Under the pieces are notes generated by a model that worked only from the letters and a program-made list of their open reading frames with translations, had not been told where the DNA came from and did no database searches. The position numbers were made by a program, and so were the translations under genes. This document shows positions 1-8,025 of a stretch of DNA of 11,811 nt, piece after piece. Origin of the DNA: an uncultured Bacteroidota bacterium (lineage in GTDB: Bacteria; Bacteroidota; Bacteroidia; 2-12-FULL-35-15); assembly GCA_903881065.1 (NCBI GenBank), contig CAIRRW010000427.1, forward strand, positions 1 through 11,811. Direction: 5' to 3'. The stretch's first letter is position 1. The number at the start of each line of letters is the position of its first letter.

Positions 1-202
1 GTGCAGACATTTATTTATTTGAATCATTCCTGAATTACATGAAAACTATACTTCACTGAAATGACGTTCTGATTAAAATAATTTTACATCTGACTCCGTA
101 TTTTTAAAATCAATATTTCCAGATATTGGCAAAATAGCTAAATCTTTCAAAAAATCCTATCCACTTATCAAACTAATTGACAGAATGTAAAAAAAAACTT
201 AA
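1..202. other. gene-free upstream stretch
   Basis: I see no coding region in this AT-rich stretch: reading frames on both strands are short and broken by stops. No tRNA, rRNA, transposase or terminator with a T-tract is apparent. It ends in an A-run (about 190-198) just upstream of a promoter-like element, which could act as an upstream A-tract. The stretch is probably the intergenic space between this locus and whatever precedes the window. Confidence 0.5.
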
Positions 203-230
203 TTAGTTAAAAAATTAATGCTATATTTGC
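203..230 (+). promoter_or_regulatory. candidate Bacteroidota-type promoter P1
   Basis: TATATTTGC at 222-230 matches the Bacteroidota -7 consensus TAnnTTTG. TTAG at 203-206 lies 15 bases upstream and an A-run lies just before that. The -33 match is poor, since TTTG or TTG at a longer spacing is usual, so the call rests mainly on the -7 box and the A-rich upstream context. If used, transcription would start near 237 and give a leader of about 400 bases before the first gene. Confidence 0.45.
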
Positions 231-572
231 CGTCCTGTAAATAATCCAGGAGGAAATCTAACTAATTTTTACTTTGCAGATTCAATACTTTTTATACAAA
301 ACTCGGTGACAATGTGACTGAGAATGCGAAGCTCTTACTAAATTTAAAAAAATCATTAAATTTTCAACCCTATAATAGTGCTGTTTAATAGGAATGCCAT
401 TATACTTGTTACTTAATAAGACTAAATTCTTGTATCTGGCATTAAACAATCTTGATACTACTTATTTAGTACAAACTAATCCAAGTTCATGTTCAATTTT
501 AGGAAAAGAAGTTTTACCCAATAAATTCCATTCCGGAAAATAACAACTGCTTAAAACCTCTATATGACCAAT
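231..572 (+). other. long untranslated leader candidate with possible RNA structure
   Basis: This stretch lies between two promoter-like elements and contains no credible gene. It holds a strong Shine-Dalgarno-like AGGAGG at 248-253 with no ATG, GTG or TTG at a usual distance behind it. It also holds a six-pair stem with a 9-base loop (302-307 with 317-322, one G-U pair), an A/T-only eight-pair inverted repeat (340-347 with 356-363), and an interrupted inverted repeat (382-389 plus 396-399 with 437-448). None is followed by a long T-tract, so I do not call a terminator. A leader or attenuation role is inference only. Confidence 0.3.
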
Positions 573-598
573 TAGGCTGTCATAAAAGCCTATATTTG
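573..598 (+). promoter_or_regulatory. candidate promoter P2 with inverted repeat in its spacer
   Basis: TATATTTG at 591-598, followed by CC, matches the Bacteroidota -7 consensus TAnnTTTG and shares CTATATTTGCC with P1. A perfect six-base inverted repeat, TAGGCT (573-578) and AGCCTA (587-592), with an 8-base gap, lies immediately upstream and overlaps the -7 box, where an operator could sit. Transcription would start near 605, giving a short leader of about 30 bases before the ATG at 635. No good -33 box is visible, although TTAG at 572-575 has the same 15-base spacing as in P1. Confidence 0.5.
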
Positions 599-634
599 CC
601 AATAAATAAATTAAAATTTCAAAATAAATTTCAA

Positions 635-3025
635 ATGCAAAAATTATACTTAATACCACTACTATTTTTCTGCTTCATATTCTGCAATTTGAAGGCTCAG
701 GATCCGAGTAGCATTGATGTAAAGGCGCTATCAGATCAACAAATAGGGAAAGTTGTTACCGAAGTTAATAGCCGTGGCCTTACAATTGATCAGGCAGCCC
801 AGATGAAGGGTGCATCGCCTTTGCAGGTTGAGCAGCTCAAACAGCGGATGCAAGAGATGAACTTGTCAAAAGCAGATTCTTCTCCGAGTATTGGGGTTCA
901 AAAACAGCAAGCAACCAGAACTGTAAAAAAACTATTTTCAGAAAAGGAACCAGTCAGTGCTACTTCAAAAACAAAACGGATTTTTGGATTTCAATTATTT
1001 AACACCAAAAACCTCACTTTTGAACCTCCTGTTAATATGCCCACACCCCAGAACTATGTTTTAGGTATTGATGACGAACTTTCAATTTCCGTTTGGGGTG
1101 CAAGCCAAAAAAACTACCGTTTACGGGTGGAGACAAGTGGAGCTTTACTTATACCCGACATTGGTCCTGTTTATGTTTCCGGCATGGAATTATCCAAAGC
1201 AAAAGATCTAATAACTAAAAGACTAATCTCTATTTATCAGGGGATGGATGGGGCTAATCCTAATACTTATGCAGATATAAGTATTAGCAACCTTCGATCT
1301 ATTAATATAAATGTAATTGGTGATGCATTAGTCCCCGGAACATATACGCTTCCTTCAACGGCCTCAGCATTTAATGCTCTCTACCTTTCCGGAGGGCCAA
1401 ATGAAAACGGATCTTTCCGAAATATCCAGGTAATGCGCAATAATAAGGTAATCAAAACAATCGATGTTTATGATTACTTAATGAATGCCAATGCAGAGAG
1501 TAATATTCAACTACGTGAACAGGATGTTATTTACATTCCAACCTATCAGAAAAGAGTTGAAGCAACTGGTGCCTTTAAGCGGAACGGAATTTTTGAGTTA
1601 ACAGAAAAAGAAAAGCTTTCAGACTTAATTCGTTATCTTGGAGGATTTACTGATGCTGCATTTAAGGCTCAGTTATCATTAACCCGGAAAACAGAAAAAG
1701 AAAAAAAAATAATCGATATCACAAAATCTATTTTCGAAAGTTTTACTCCTGAAAACGGAGATAGTATCGTAGCATCTGAAATCATTAACAGGTATGAAAA
1801 CCGGGTGAATATTTCGGGGGCAGTTTTCAGGCCAGGCACCTATGAATTGACAGAGGGACTAACCCTCTCGGGACTTATAAAAAAAGCACAGGGTGTAACT
1901 GAAAGCTATTTCAGCAATCGGGGTCTGATTATTCGTCTTCAGGAGAATCTTGTTCCAATGAACCTGTCCTTTAATGTTGACGAGGCATTAAATGGGACAA
2001 ACGATATCACTCTTCATAGGGAAGATCGGGTAATTATACAGAATATCTTTAGCATGCGTCAAAAAAGGACAATTCAAATTTTCGGAGAGGTGCAAAAACC
2101 TGGTGAATTTGATTTCTCGGACAACATGACCTTAAAAGATCTTATTTTCAAGGCAGATGGCTTTAAGGAAGCAGCAAGTGAATCATTCATTGAACTATCA
2201 CGGCGACACAATTATTCTGAAGCGAACAAGGTGAGTGACGAAATCGTAAAACTGTATCAATTTAATATTGATCGGAAACTAATACTTGATAGCAAAGGAG
2301 AGTCATTTCTTCTCCAACCATTTGATTATATATATGTTAGAAAAGCTCCCTCATACAACGAACAACGAACTGTTGTCATAACTGGCGAAGTGCGGTACCC
2401 CGGAGCCTATAGCATTGGATCCAAGAATGAACGCATTTCAGAACTAATTAACCGGGCTGGTGGATTGATGCCCAATGCTTTTGTTGATGGTGCACGATTG
2501 AGACGCTCGAACCTTCAGGCAGCAAGAACCATCGAAATCCTTGGCAACCGTTCAGCAGACACTCTTCTCACGAAACTTAAAGAACAATTGACCGGTGAAG
2601 CGCTTGAGTTAAGGCTTGGAACAATCCTGAAAAACCCTGAATCACAATTCAATTACCTGTTAAGCGAAGGTGATGAGATAATCATTCCTGAAACGACTCA
2701 GGAAGTGCGCATTTCAGGAGAAATACAAAATCCGATTGGACTAGCCTATGAAAAGGGGAAAGGACTAAAATATTATATTGATCGCTCCGGAGGATTCACA
2801 GAAAAAGCTCGTAAAGGAAAAGTATTTGTTATTTATAGTAACGGAACGACCCAGGTCACTCATAATTTTTTGTGGCATCGCTTTCCTGTTATCGAACCAG
2901 GAAGCCAAATTATCATTCCCAAGAAACCTTCAAGACAAAATCTGGACAATTCTTCAAAATGGCTGGGAATAGCTTCCGCCTTCTCTACATTGATGATTGC
3001 CATTATCACCATTACAAAATTATAA
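635..3025 (+). CDS. wza: Wza-like polysaccharide export protein with six SLBB domains
   Basis: Outer-membrane/periplasmic polysaccharide exporter of the Wza (OPX) family, 796 residues. It begins with a signal peptide (MQKLYLIPLLFFCFIFC then AQ|D, cleavage near residue 22). A helical stretch (about 30-75) is followed by a Poly_export domain (about 141-227, containing YVLGIDDELSISVWG). Six SLBB-like repeats begin near residues 226, 307, 390, 479, 580 and 691, each with the pattern (V/I)xxxGxxxxPGxY followed by a GG(F/L) turn. A hydrophobic segment ends the protein (776-796). The size and repeat number fit the large exporters of Bacteroidota rather than the roughly 380-residue E. coli Wza. I chose the ATG at 635 because the longer frame starts with TTG at 596, inside the -7 box of P2, and adds 13 polar residues ahead of the signal peptide. 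There is no Shine-Dalgarno sequence and the upstream bases are A/T-rich. Sampled lines show 40-53% GC, higher than the genes downstream. Confidence 0.92.
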   Translation: MQKLYLIPLLFFCFIFCNLKAQDPSSIDVKALSDQQIGKVVTEVNSRGLTIDQAAQMKGASPLQVEQLKQRMQEMNLSKADSSPSIGVQKQQATRTVKKLFSEKEPVSATSKTKRIFGFQLFNTKNLTFEPPVNMPTPQNYVLGIDDELSISVWGASQKNYRLRVETSGALLIPDIGPVYVSGMELSKAKDLITKRLISIYQGMDGANPNTYADISISNLRSININVIGDALVPGTYTLPSTASAFNALYLSGGPNENGSFRNIQVMRNNKVIKTIDVYDYLMNANAESNIQLREQDVIYIPTYQKRVEATGAFKRNGIFELTEKEKLSDLIRYLGGFTDAAFKAQLSLTRKTEKEKKIIDITKSIFESFTPENGDSIVASEIINRYENRVNISGAVFRPGTYELTEGLTLSGLIKKAQGVTESYFSNRGLIIRLQENLVPMNLSFNVDEALNGTNDITLHREDRVIIQNIFSMRQKRTIQIFGEVQKPGEFDFSDNMTLKDLIFKADGFKEAASESFIELSRRHNYSEANKVSDEIVKLYQFNIDRKLILDSKGESFLLQPFDYIYVRKAPSYNEQRTVVITGEVRYPGAYSIGSKNERISELINRAGGLMPNAFVDGARLRRSNLQAARTIEILGNRSADTLLTKLKEQLTGEALELRLGTILKNPESQFNYLLSEGDEIIIPETTQEVRISGEIQNPIGLAYEKGKGLKYYIDRSGGFTEKARKGKVFVIYSNGTTQVTHNFLWHRFPVIEPGSQIIIPKKPSRQNLDNSSKWLGIASAFSTLMIAIITITKL

Positions 3026-3089
3026 CGAAAAAACGGTAAAAGCCAGTTTAATTGAATCATCAAAACACACTTCATCAATCTAAATACTT

Positions 3090-4205
3090 ATGAATATCAA
3101 TTCCAGTCTTAAACCTCCGATAAATATCGATGATAATATTGACTTGATTAAACTGGTAAAAACTTTCTGGAATGGACGGAAAACGATACTAAAATGGATG
3201 CTCTTTAGCGGATTTTTAGGACTACTTATAGCTCTTCTCTCTCCTAAAGAATATACTGTAAAGACCACAATGGTCCCTCAAACTGGGCAATCAGAAAGTA
3301 AACTCGGAGGGCTTTCTTCGTTGGCTGCATTAGCGGGATTCAACCTCGACATAAACAATCAAGGTCAATCAGTATCACCCTTGCTTTATCCTCAGATCCT
3401 GAATTCAGTTCCGTTTCAGCTTGAATTAATGAATATCCCCTTGAGTTTTTCAGAGGTGAATCATCCGATAAGCCTATTCGAGTATTACACTAAAATCGCC
3501 AGGCCAAGCATACTGTCATTGATCCGCAAATATACATTAGGACTTCCCGCAAAAGTAATTACTGTTTTAAAGGGTACCCCAGATACTGCAATTCAATCAA
3601 ACAGTCAAGGTTTGATTTCTCTCTCTGTAAAGCAGGAAGATATTCGAGATATGCTAATGTCTAAAATAAGCCTGATTCTGGATGTAAAACTAGGCCTTTT
3701 AACATTGGATGCTTCCTTTCACGATCCCTTAATCTCCGCTCAGGTTGCTGAAAAGACACGCGAACTGCTTCAAAAATACATTACCCGCTATAAAATTGAA
3801 AAAGTAAAAGATCAGCTTTTATTCGTTGAAGGACGTTACTTGGAAAAGAAGGCTGATTTTATCAAAGTGCAGGAACTATTAGCCCGTTTTCGCGATCAGA
3901 ATAAGAATGTATCAAGTGCGCTGGTACGTACCGAAGAGGAACGCCTTCAAAGTGACTTTAGCTTGGCTTCGAGTGTTTATACTGAATTAGCAAAGCAACT
4001 GGAGCAGGCGAAAATCAAGGTTAAAGAAGAAACCCCTGTATTCTCAATTATTGAACCTGTCATAATACCCGGCAAATCATCTAAGCCTAAAAAATTGATA
4101 ATCATTACTATATGTCTATTTATCGGGGGTATCATGAGGACAGCAATCATCTTTGGAAAACCAACTATTCGTAAAATCCGTTCTCAATGGAATGAGCCCA
4201 AATAA
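3090..4205 (+). CDS. wzz: Wzz-type chain-length determinant protein
   Basis: Inner-membrane polysaccharide co-polymerase of 371 residues that sets the length of the polymer made by Wzy. The layout is typical: a short cytoplasmic N-terminus, a first membrane segment (about 34-51), and a Wzz-like stretch after it (KEYTVKTTMVPQ). A large periplasmic domain follows, with a helical, charged, coiled-coil-like part (about 215-312), then the proline-containing motif before the second membrane segment (EPVIIPGKSSKPKK, 322-335) and that segment itself (about 336-355). No Walker A motif or C-terminal tyrosine-kinase domain follows, so this is a stand-alone PCP rather than a Wzc-type autokinase. It starts 64 bases after the exporter gene, probably in the same operon, with no Shine-Dalgarno sequence. 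Confidence 0.88.
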   Translation: MNINSSLKPPINIDDNIDLIKLVKTFWNGRKTILKWMLFSGFLGLLIALLSPKEYTVKTTMVPQTGQSESKLGGLSSLAALAGFNLDINNQGQSVSPLLYPQILNSVPFQLELMNIPLSFSEVNHPISLFEYYTKIARPSILSLIRKYTLGLPAKVITVLKGTPDTAIQSNSQGLISLSVKQEDIRDMLMSKISLILDVKLGLLTLDASFHDPLISAQVAEKTRELLQKYITRYKIEKVKDQLLFVEGRYLEKKADFIKVQELLARFRDQNKNVSSALVRTEEERLQSDFSLASSVYTELAKQLEQAKIKVKEETPVFSIIEPVIIPGKSSKPKKLIIITICLFIGGIMRTAIIFGKPTIRKIRSQWNEPK

Positions 4206-4255
4206 TTTAAAGATTCAAATGTGCAATCTCAGTTATTTCACGTTCTATAAAATAG

Positions 4256-4289
4256 GGATGAGCATTCTCAAAACTCAACCTACTCATCC
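4256..4289 (+). other. inverted repeat in the wzz-wzy gap
   Basis: GGATGAG (4256-4262) and CTCATCC (4283-4289) form a perfect seven-pair stem around a 20-base loop. CCAC/GTGG (4288-4291 and 4295-4298) can form a small competing hairpin. The element lies in the 136-base gap between the export genes and the polymerase gene. No T-run follows, so it does not look like an intrinsic terminator. It could be an mRNA processing or stability element, or chance. Confidence 0.3.
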
Positions 4290-4341
4290 ACATTGTGGCA
4301 GTTTGGAAATCATGAAATTCAGAATTCTATAAATAAAGAAA

Positions 4342-5625
4342 ATGATTTCAATCAGGAAGGCCCTTTCGATACTTATCATAATGCTTACAATAGTTTCTTT
4401 AAACCAGTGGGCTATACTAAACATTGGCAGCACATATGCCTACTACCTTCTATATACGATTGTGATGGTCTTATTTATTGTTGGAATAAGATCCTACTTC
4501 GATAAAAGTAATATTGCAAATCTCCGTTATTTTCACTGGTTTATGATTTGGACCGGAATATGTATCATCCGGGGTTTAATTATTGCCGAGGGTTATTGGG
4601 AATGGAAAAACCTGACGAACGGAATATTTTTACTGATACTGCCTCTTTGCATTTATTCATTTACAAACGAACATCTTTTACAATTTATTCTGAGGCGATG
4701 GTTATTCTGGGGATTCCCCTTTTGGGTTATTGCATTTGCAATAAATGATCTTTATTCATTCGGTTTTTATATGGCACCGATAAGCCTATTGGTGATATTC
4801 ATCCCCGCTTTAAAATTAAAATGGAAACTTGTGTTAATTTTCATTTCTCTTATAATTATTTTCTATCTTCTTGGCGCGCGAAGCAACGTAATTAAATTTA
4901 CGATGTCGCTACTTCTAGTCGTAGGATATTATTTAGGCTTAACCAGATTCAGGAGAATAACAATTATAACTCAATTGTTTTTTTTGTTACTTCCCTTGAT
5001 TTTACTAATTCTTGGAGCCACCGGGGTTTTTAATGTTTTTAATATTAGTGAATATTTGGGCAAGGAAATAAAAATAGATAACACAGACGCACACTCTCCA
5101 GATAGAGGGCAATTGACTGGTGACACACGTACCTTTCTTTATTTGGAAGTCATTAGTTCAGCAATTAAAAATAATTATGTTGTTTTAGGCAGAACTCCAG
5201 CCCGGGGAAATGATTCTGAATATTTTGGTGATGAAATGGGACTTGAAATGCATACCGGCAAGTATGAAAGACATGGAAATGAAGTAGCAGTTTTAGATAT
5301 TTTCACATGGACTGGTTTTGTTGGTTTAGTATTGTACCTGATGATATTCTGGAAAGCAAGCTATTTGGCAATTACTAATTCAAATAATGATATTGTGAAA
5401 TTAATTGGATTGTTAGTTGCTTTTAACTATTGCTATTGCTTCGCGGAGAATTTCCTGGGTTTTGATATTATGAACCTCACACGCTGGATGATGATTGCTA
5501 TGTGTTATTCAAATACATTTCGCGAGATGTCAAATGAAGAAATTGGGCATTGGATACGCGGGATTTTTGAAAAACCGTATCTGACAAACGATTCCCAACA
5601 ATTTGATTCTCTTGAATTAAAATAA
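4342..5625 (+). CDS. wzy: Wzy-like O-antigen/capsule polymerase
   Basis: Polytopic inner-membrane protein of 427 residues, probably the polymerase that joins lipid-linked repeat units at the periplasmic face. I count about ten hydrophobic segments (for example near 7-27, 33-50, 64-82, 93-107, 118-136, 142-156, 162-178, 186-200, 208-228, 316-340 and 352-372). One long hydrophilic loop (about 230-318) sits between the last two blocks, as in the Wzy/WaaL superfamily. The loop carries DTRTFLYLEVISSAI, LGRTPARG and RHGNEVAVLD, fitting the Arg/His-rich loops of these enzymes. Sequence conservation in the family is low, so the call rests on topology and context. A WaaL-type ligase is the main alternative. 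The stop is two bases before the next gene, indicating tight co-transcription. Confidence 0.75.
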   Translation: MISIRKALSILIIMLTIVSLNQWAILNIGSTYAYYLLYTIVMVLFIVGIRSYFDKSNIANLRYFHWFMIWTGICIIRGLIIAEGYWEWKNLTNGIFLLILPLCIYSFTNEHLLQFILRRWLFWGFPFWVIAFAINDLYSFGFYMAPISLLVIFIPALKLKWKLVLIFISLIIIFYLLGARSNVIKFTMSLLLVVGYYLGLTRFRRITIITQLFFLLLPLILLILGATGVFNVFNISEYLGKEIKIDNTDAHSPDRGQLTGDTRTFLYLEVISSAIKNNYVVLGRTPARGNDSEYFGDEMGLEMHTGKYERHGNEVAVLDIFTWTGFVGLVLYLMIFWKASYLAITNSNNDIVKLIGLLVAFNYCYCFAENFLGFDIMNLTRWMMIAMCYSNTFREMSNEEIGHWIRGIFEKPYLTNDSQQFDSLELK

Positions 5626-5627
5626 TC

Positions 5628-6494
5628 ATGATCGGTCAATATAAAGTTGCAGTACTTCTTACCTGTCATAACCGCCGTAAGAAAACAATCCACTGTTTAA
5701 AATCGTTATTTGAAGCAGAATTACCCCTGAATTACCTGATAGACGTGTATCTTACTGACGATGGGTCAACAGACGGAACGGCAGATTCTGTAAAAGAAAT
5801 GTATTCAAATGTTATAATAATTCAGGGCAATGGAAATTTATTTTGGGCTGGCGGTATGCGTTTGGCATGGACAGAAGCCAGGAAGCAAAATTATGACGGT
5901 TATCTATTGTTAAATGATGATACTTTTTTATATCCTGATGCCTTAATTCAAATTCGGAATACACATAACTACTCAATTGGAAACTATCAACAAGGAGGGA
6001 TTTATGTGGGCACAACAAATGATCCCATTACAAAGGAGTACACCTATGGAGGCCATTGTTTATTAAACAGGATAACAGGACATTCAAAGAAAATAGAACC
6101 TAAAAGTGAACTGATTCAATCATGTGATTTTGCAAATGCCAATATTTTATTCGTTTCAAAAAATGTAGTAGAAACAATTGGTATTCTGTCAAAAAGATTC
6201 ACTCATGTTCTGGCAGATTATGATTACACACTAAATGCAGGCAGGAAATACTTTCCTGTTTTAGTCTGCTCAAATTACTGCGGGAGTTGTGAAGATGACC
6301 ATGATAAACCATGGTTGTCGAATAAAAATAAGCTTTCAGACAGGATCAAATATCTAAAAAGCCCTAAGCATTTGGCTTACAAGGAGTATCTTTTTTTCAC
6401 AAAATATCATTTCCCTTTTTCTTTACCCTTAATTTTTTTTAAGCTATGGTTAAAAACTCTTCTCCCTGCTATTTGGGATAAATATAAAAGGTAA
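5628..6494 (+). CDS. GT2 family glycosyltransferase, rhamnosyltransferase-like
   Basis: Cytoplasmic GT-A-fold inverting glycosyltransferase of family 2, 288 residues, expected to add one sugar to the growing lipid-linked repeat unit. The start VAVLLTCHNRRKKT (7-20) is the usual nucleotide-binding first strand and helix. TDDGSTDGT (43-51) follows, then GNGNLFWAGGMR (67-78), found in WbbL-like rhamnosyltransferases, and LLLNDDT (93-99), which carries the metal-binding DxD-type acidic pair. THVLADYDYTLNAG (192-205) holds the region of the likely catalytic acid/base, here ADYD where many relatives have an ED pair. A hydrophobic C-terminal stretch (about 262-282) suggests membrane association. Donor and acceptor cannot be read from the sequence. 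It starts two bases after the polymerase stop. It contains a T8 tract at 6433-6440. Confidence 0.87.
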   Translation: MIGQYKVAVLLTCHNRRKKTIHCLKSLFEAELPLNYLIDVYLTDDGSTDGTADSVKEMYSNVIIIQGNGNLFWAGGMRLAWTEARKQNYDGYLLLNDDTFLYPDALIQIRNTHNYSIGNYQQGGIYVGTTNDPITKEYTYGGHCLLNRITGHSKKIEPKSELIQSCDFANANILFVSKNVVETIGILSKRFTHVLADYDYTLNAGRKYFPVLVCSNYCGSCEDDHDKPWLSNKNKLSDRIKYLKSPKHLAYKEYLFFTKYHFPFSLPLIFFKLWLKTLLPAIWDKYKR

Positions 6495-6576
6495 AATAAG
6501 TCTATGTCAGATTGCCTAATACGTGATACAAAAGCAAAAATAATAATGAAATTTTAATTTTAGAGAAAATATTATA

Positions 6577-7290
6577 ATGAGAGGAGTCAACAAAATCAAA
6601 CGAATATGGGCCAATATTTCAGGTAAAACAAAACGGAAAAGCAATGCGGATTGGGGCTTAATATTTAGAAAAACAACTCCAATAAGCCGCGTTTTTGGCT
6701 TGGATAGGGGAAAACCAATTGATCGATATTACATTGATTCTTTCCTGCAAAAATATACGGACGATATCAGAGGATACGTCATGGAAGTTGGCGACAACAG
6801 TTATACGCGAACTTTTGGCTCAGATAAAGTAATTAATTCAGATGTTCTGCATGTTACATCAGGTAATCGGAAGGCAACTATTGTTGGTAACCTGGCAACA
6901 GGTGAAGGTATTCCTCAAAATAGATTTGATTGCATGATTCTAACCCAAACATTACCTTTTATTTACGATGTAAAAACTGCCATAGGAAATGCTTACTATG
7001 CTCTCAAACCGGGAGGAATATTACTTGTTACCGTTTCAGGTCTAAGTCAGATTAGTCGTTATGATATGAATAGATGGGGCGATTTCTGGCGATTCACTGA
7101 TGCGTCTGCATCTCGCCTTTTTAGTGATGTTTTTGGGGCTGATAATATAACAGTTGAAACTTATGGTAATGTTCTGACAGCATGTGCGTTCCTCCAGGGG
7201 TTGGCAACAGAAGAATTAACCATCTCTGAATTAGACTTTATAGATCCTGATTATCAGATGATAATAACAATTCGGGCAATTAAAAATTAA
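6577..7290 (+). CDS. class I SAM-dependent methyltransferase (type 11-like)
   Basis: Probable SAM-dependent methyltransferase of 237 residues that may methylate a sugar of the repeat unit or a polysaccharide end. The SAM-binding motif I is present in a degenerate form, VMEVGDNSYTRTFG (68-81), with EVGDN in place of the common E/DxGxGxG. FDCMILTQTLPFIYD (117-131) corresponds to motif IV and the following strand, and LKPGGILLVTV (143-153) is the classic post-motif III turn. GDFWRFTD (168-175) is typical of these polysaccharide-locus methyltransferases. It lies 82 bases after the GT2 gene and 113 bases before wzx. A deleted copy of the same gene lies at 10246-10306, showing that this gene and wzx were duplicated together. 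The substrate is unknown, and the altered motif I makes catalytic activity probable rather than certain. Confidence 0.8.
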   Translation: MRGVNKIKRIWANISGKTKRKSNADWGLIFRKTTPISRVFGLDRGKPIDRYYIDSFLQKYTDDIRGYVMEVGDNSYTRTFGSDKVINSDVLHVTSGNRKATIVGNLATGEGIPQNRFDCMILTQTLPFIYDVKTAIGNAYYALKPGGILLVTVSGLSQISRYDMNRWGDFWRFTDASASRLFSDVFGADNITVETYGNVLTACAFLQGLATEELTISELDFIDPDYQMIITIRAIKN

Positions 7291-8025
7291 TGAATAACCG
7301 GTCTTATAAAAGAACAAATAACTAATGCCTATTTTTTTATAGAGTTAATTAGTATGTGATTTAAAATTAAAACTACATAATCAGAATATGATCTACATAA
7401 AAAATGCATGAAGCCAAGCGAATAGCTAAAAATACCAGCATTCTATATATTCGAATGGCAATAACAGTTTTTATATCACTGTATTCGACTCGCCTGATTC
7501 TTAATGCCTTGGGTGTGGTAGATTACGGAATATTCAATGTGGTTGGTGGAGTCATATCAATGCTTTCATTTTTAGATAATGCAATGGCTGCTGCTACACA
7601 GCGTTTTATGTCGTTTACACAAGGTGAAGGTAACTATGAAAAGCAGAAAAATATTTTTAATGTAAGCGTTGTCCTGCATTTTATTATTGGATTATTGGTG
7701 GTTTTACTTTTTGAAGGAGTTGGCTATCTGTTTTTAAATGGTGTACTAAAGATTGATCCTGCCAGGCTTTTTGCCGCCAAGGCAATTTATCATTTTATGG
7801 TGATAAGCACATTCTTTACTATTATCTCTGTCCCGTATGATGCAGTGATCAATGCTCATGAAAACATGTTACTGGTCGCTATTATAGGCGTATTTGAGGC
7901 CCTGATGAAATTAGGAATAGCATTTTATATAATATATTCGGCAAATGACAAATTGATCTTCTACGGATTACTAATGGCTTCCCTTTCAATTTTATTAATG
8001 GTTATTCAGCGTATTTATTGTCATT
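7264..8025 (+). repeat. long direct repeat, copy A (near-identical part)
   Basis: This stretch pairs with 10280-11041 at a constant offset of 3016 bases with no indel seen. It spans the last codons of the methyltransferase, the 113-base intergenic spacer (4 differences) and the first ~207 codons of wzx (roughly 26-28 base differences, about 9 of them changing an amino acid). A shorter upstream block (6541-6606 with 10211-10276) belongs to the same duplication. Beyond 8025 the similarity continues but falls to about 80% and then lower. A 40-base identical run persists at 8213-8252 and 11229-11268. Confidence 0.92.

Noticed and set aside
596..634. TTG-initiated extension of the exporter gene (13 extra residues)
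   Set aside because: It would start inside the -7 box of P2 and put a polar stretch before a clear signal peptide; the ATG at 635 is a better start.
200..634. Invertible promoter as in Bacteroides fragilis capsule loci
   Set aside because: I found no pair of long inverted repeats flanking either -7 element within the visible sequence.
462..659. Minus-strand reading frame of 65 codons over the promoter region
   Set aside because: It runs antisense through promoter P2 and the signal-peptide codons, has no recognisable domain and is AT-driven.
1701..1709. Homopolymer tracts as phase-variation switches: A9 in the exporter gene, T8 in wzy (4978-4985), GT2 (6433-6440) and wzx1 (8170-8177)
   Set aside because: All are in frame, and such lengths are expected in an AT-rich genome; there is no sign of off-state frames. 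Read-level length variation would be needed to revive the idea.
4293..4505. Plus-strand reading frame of 70 codons before and into wzy
   Set aside because: It overlaps the polymerase gene in another frame and encodes nothing recognisable; the wzy frame has clear membrane segments.
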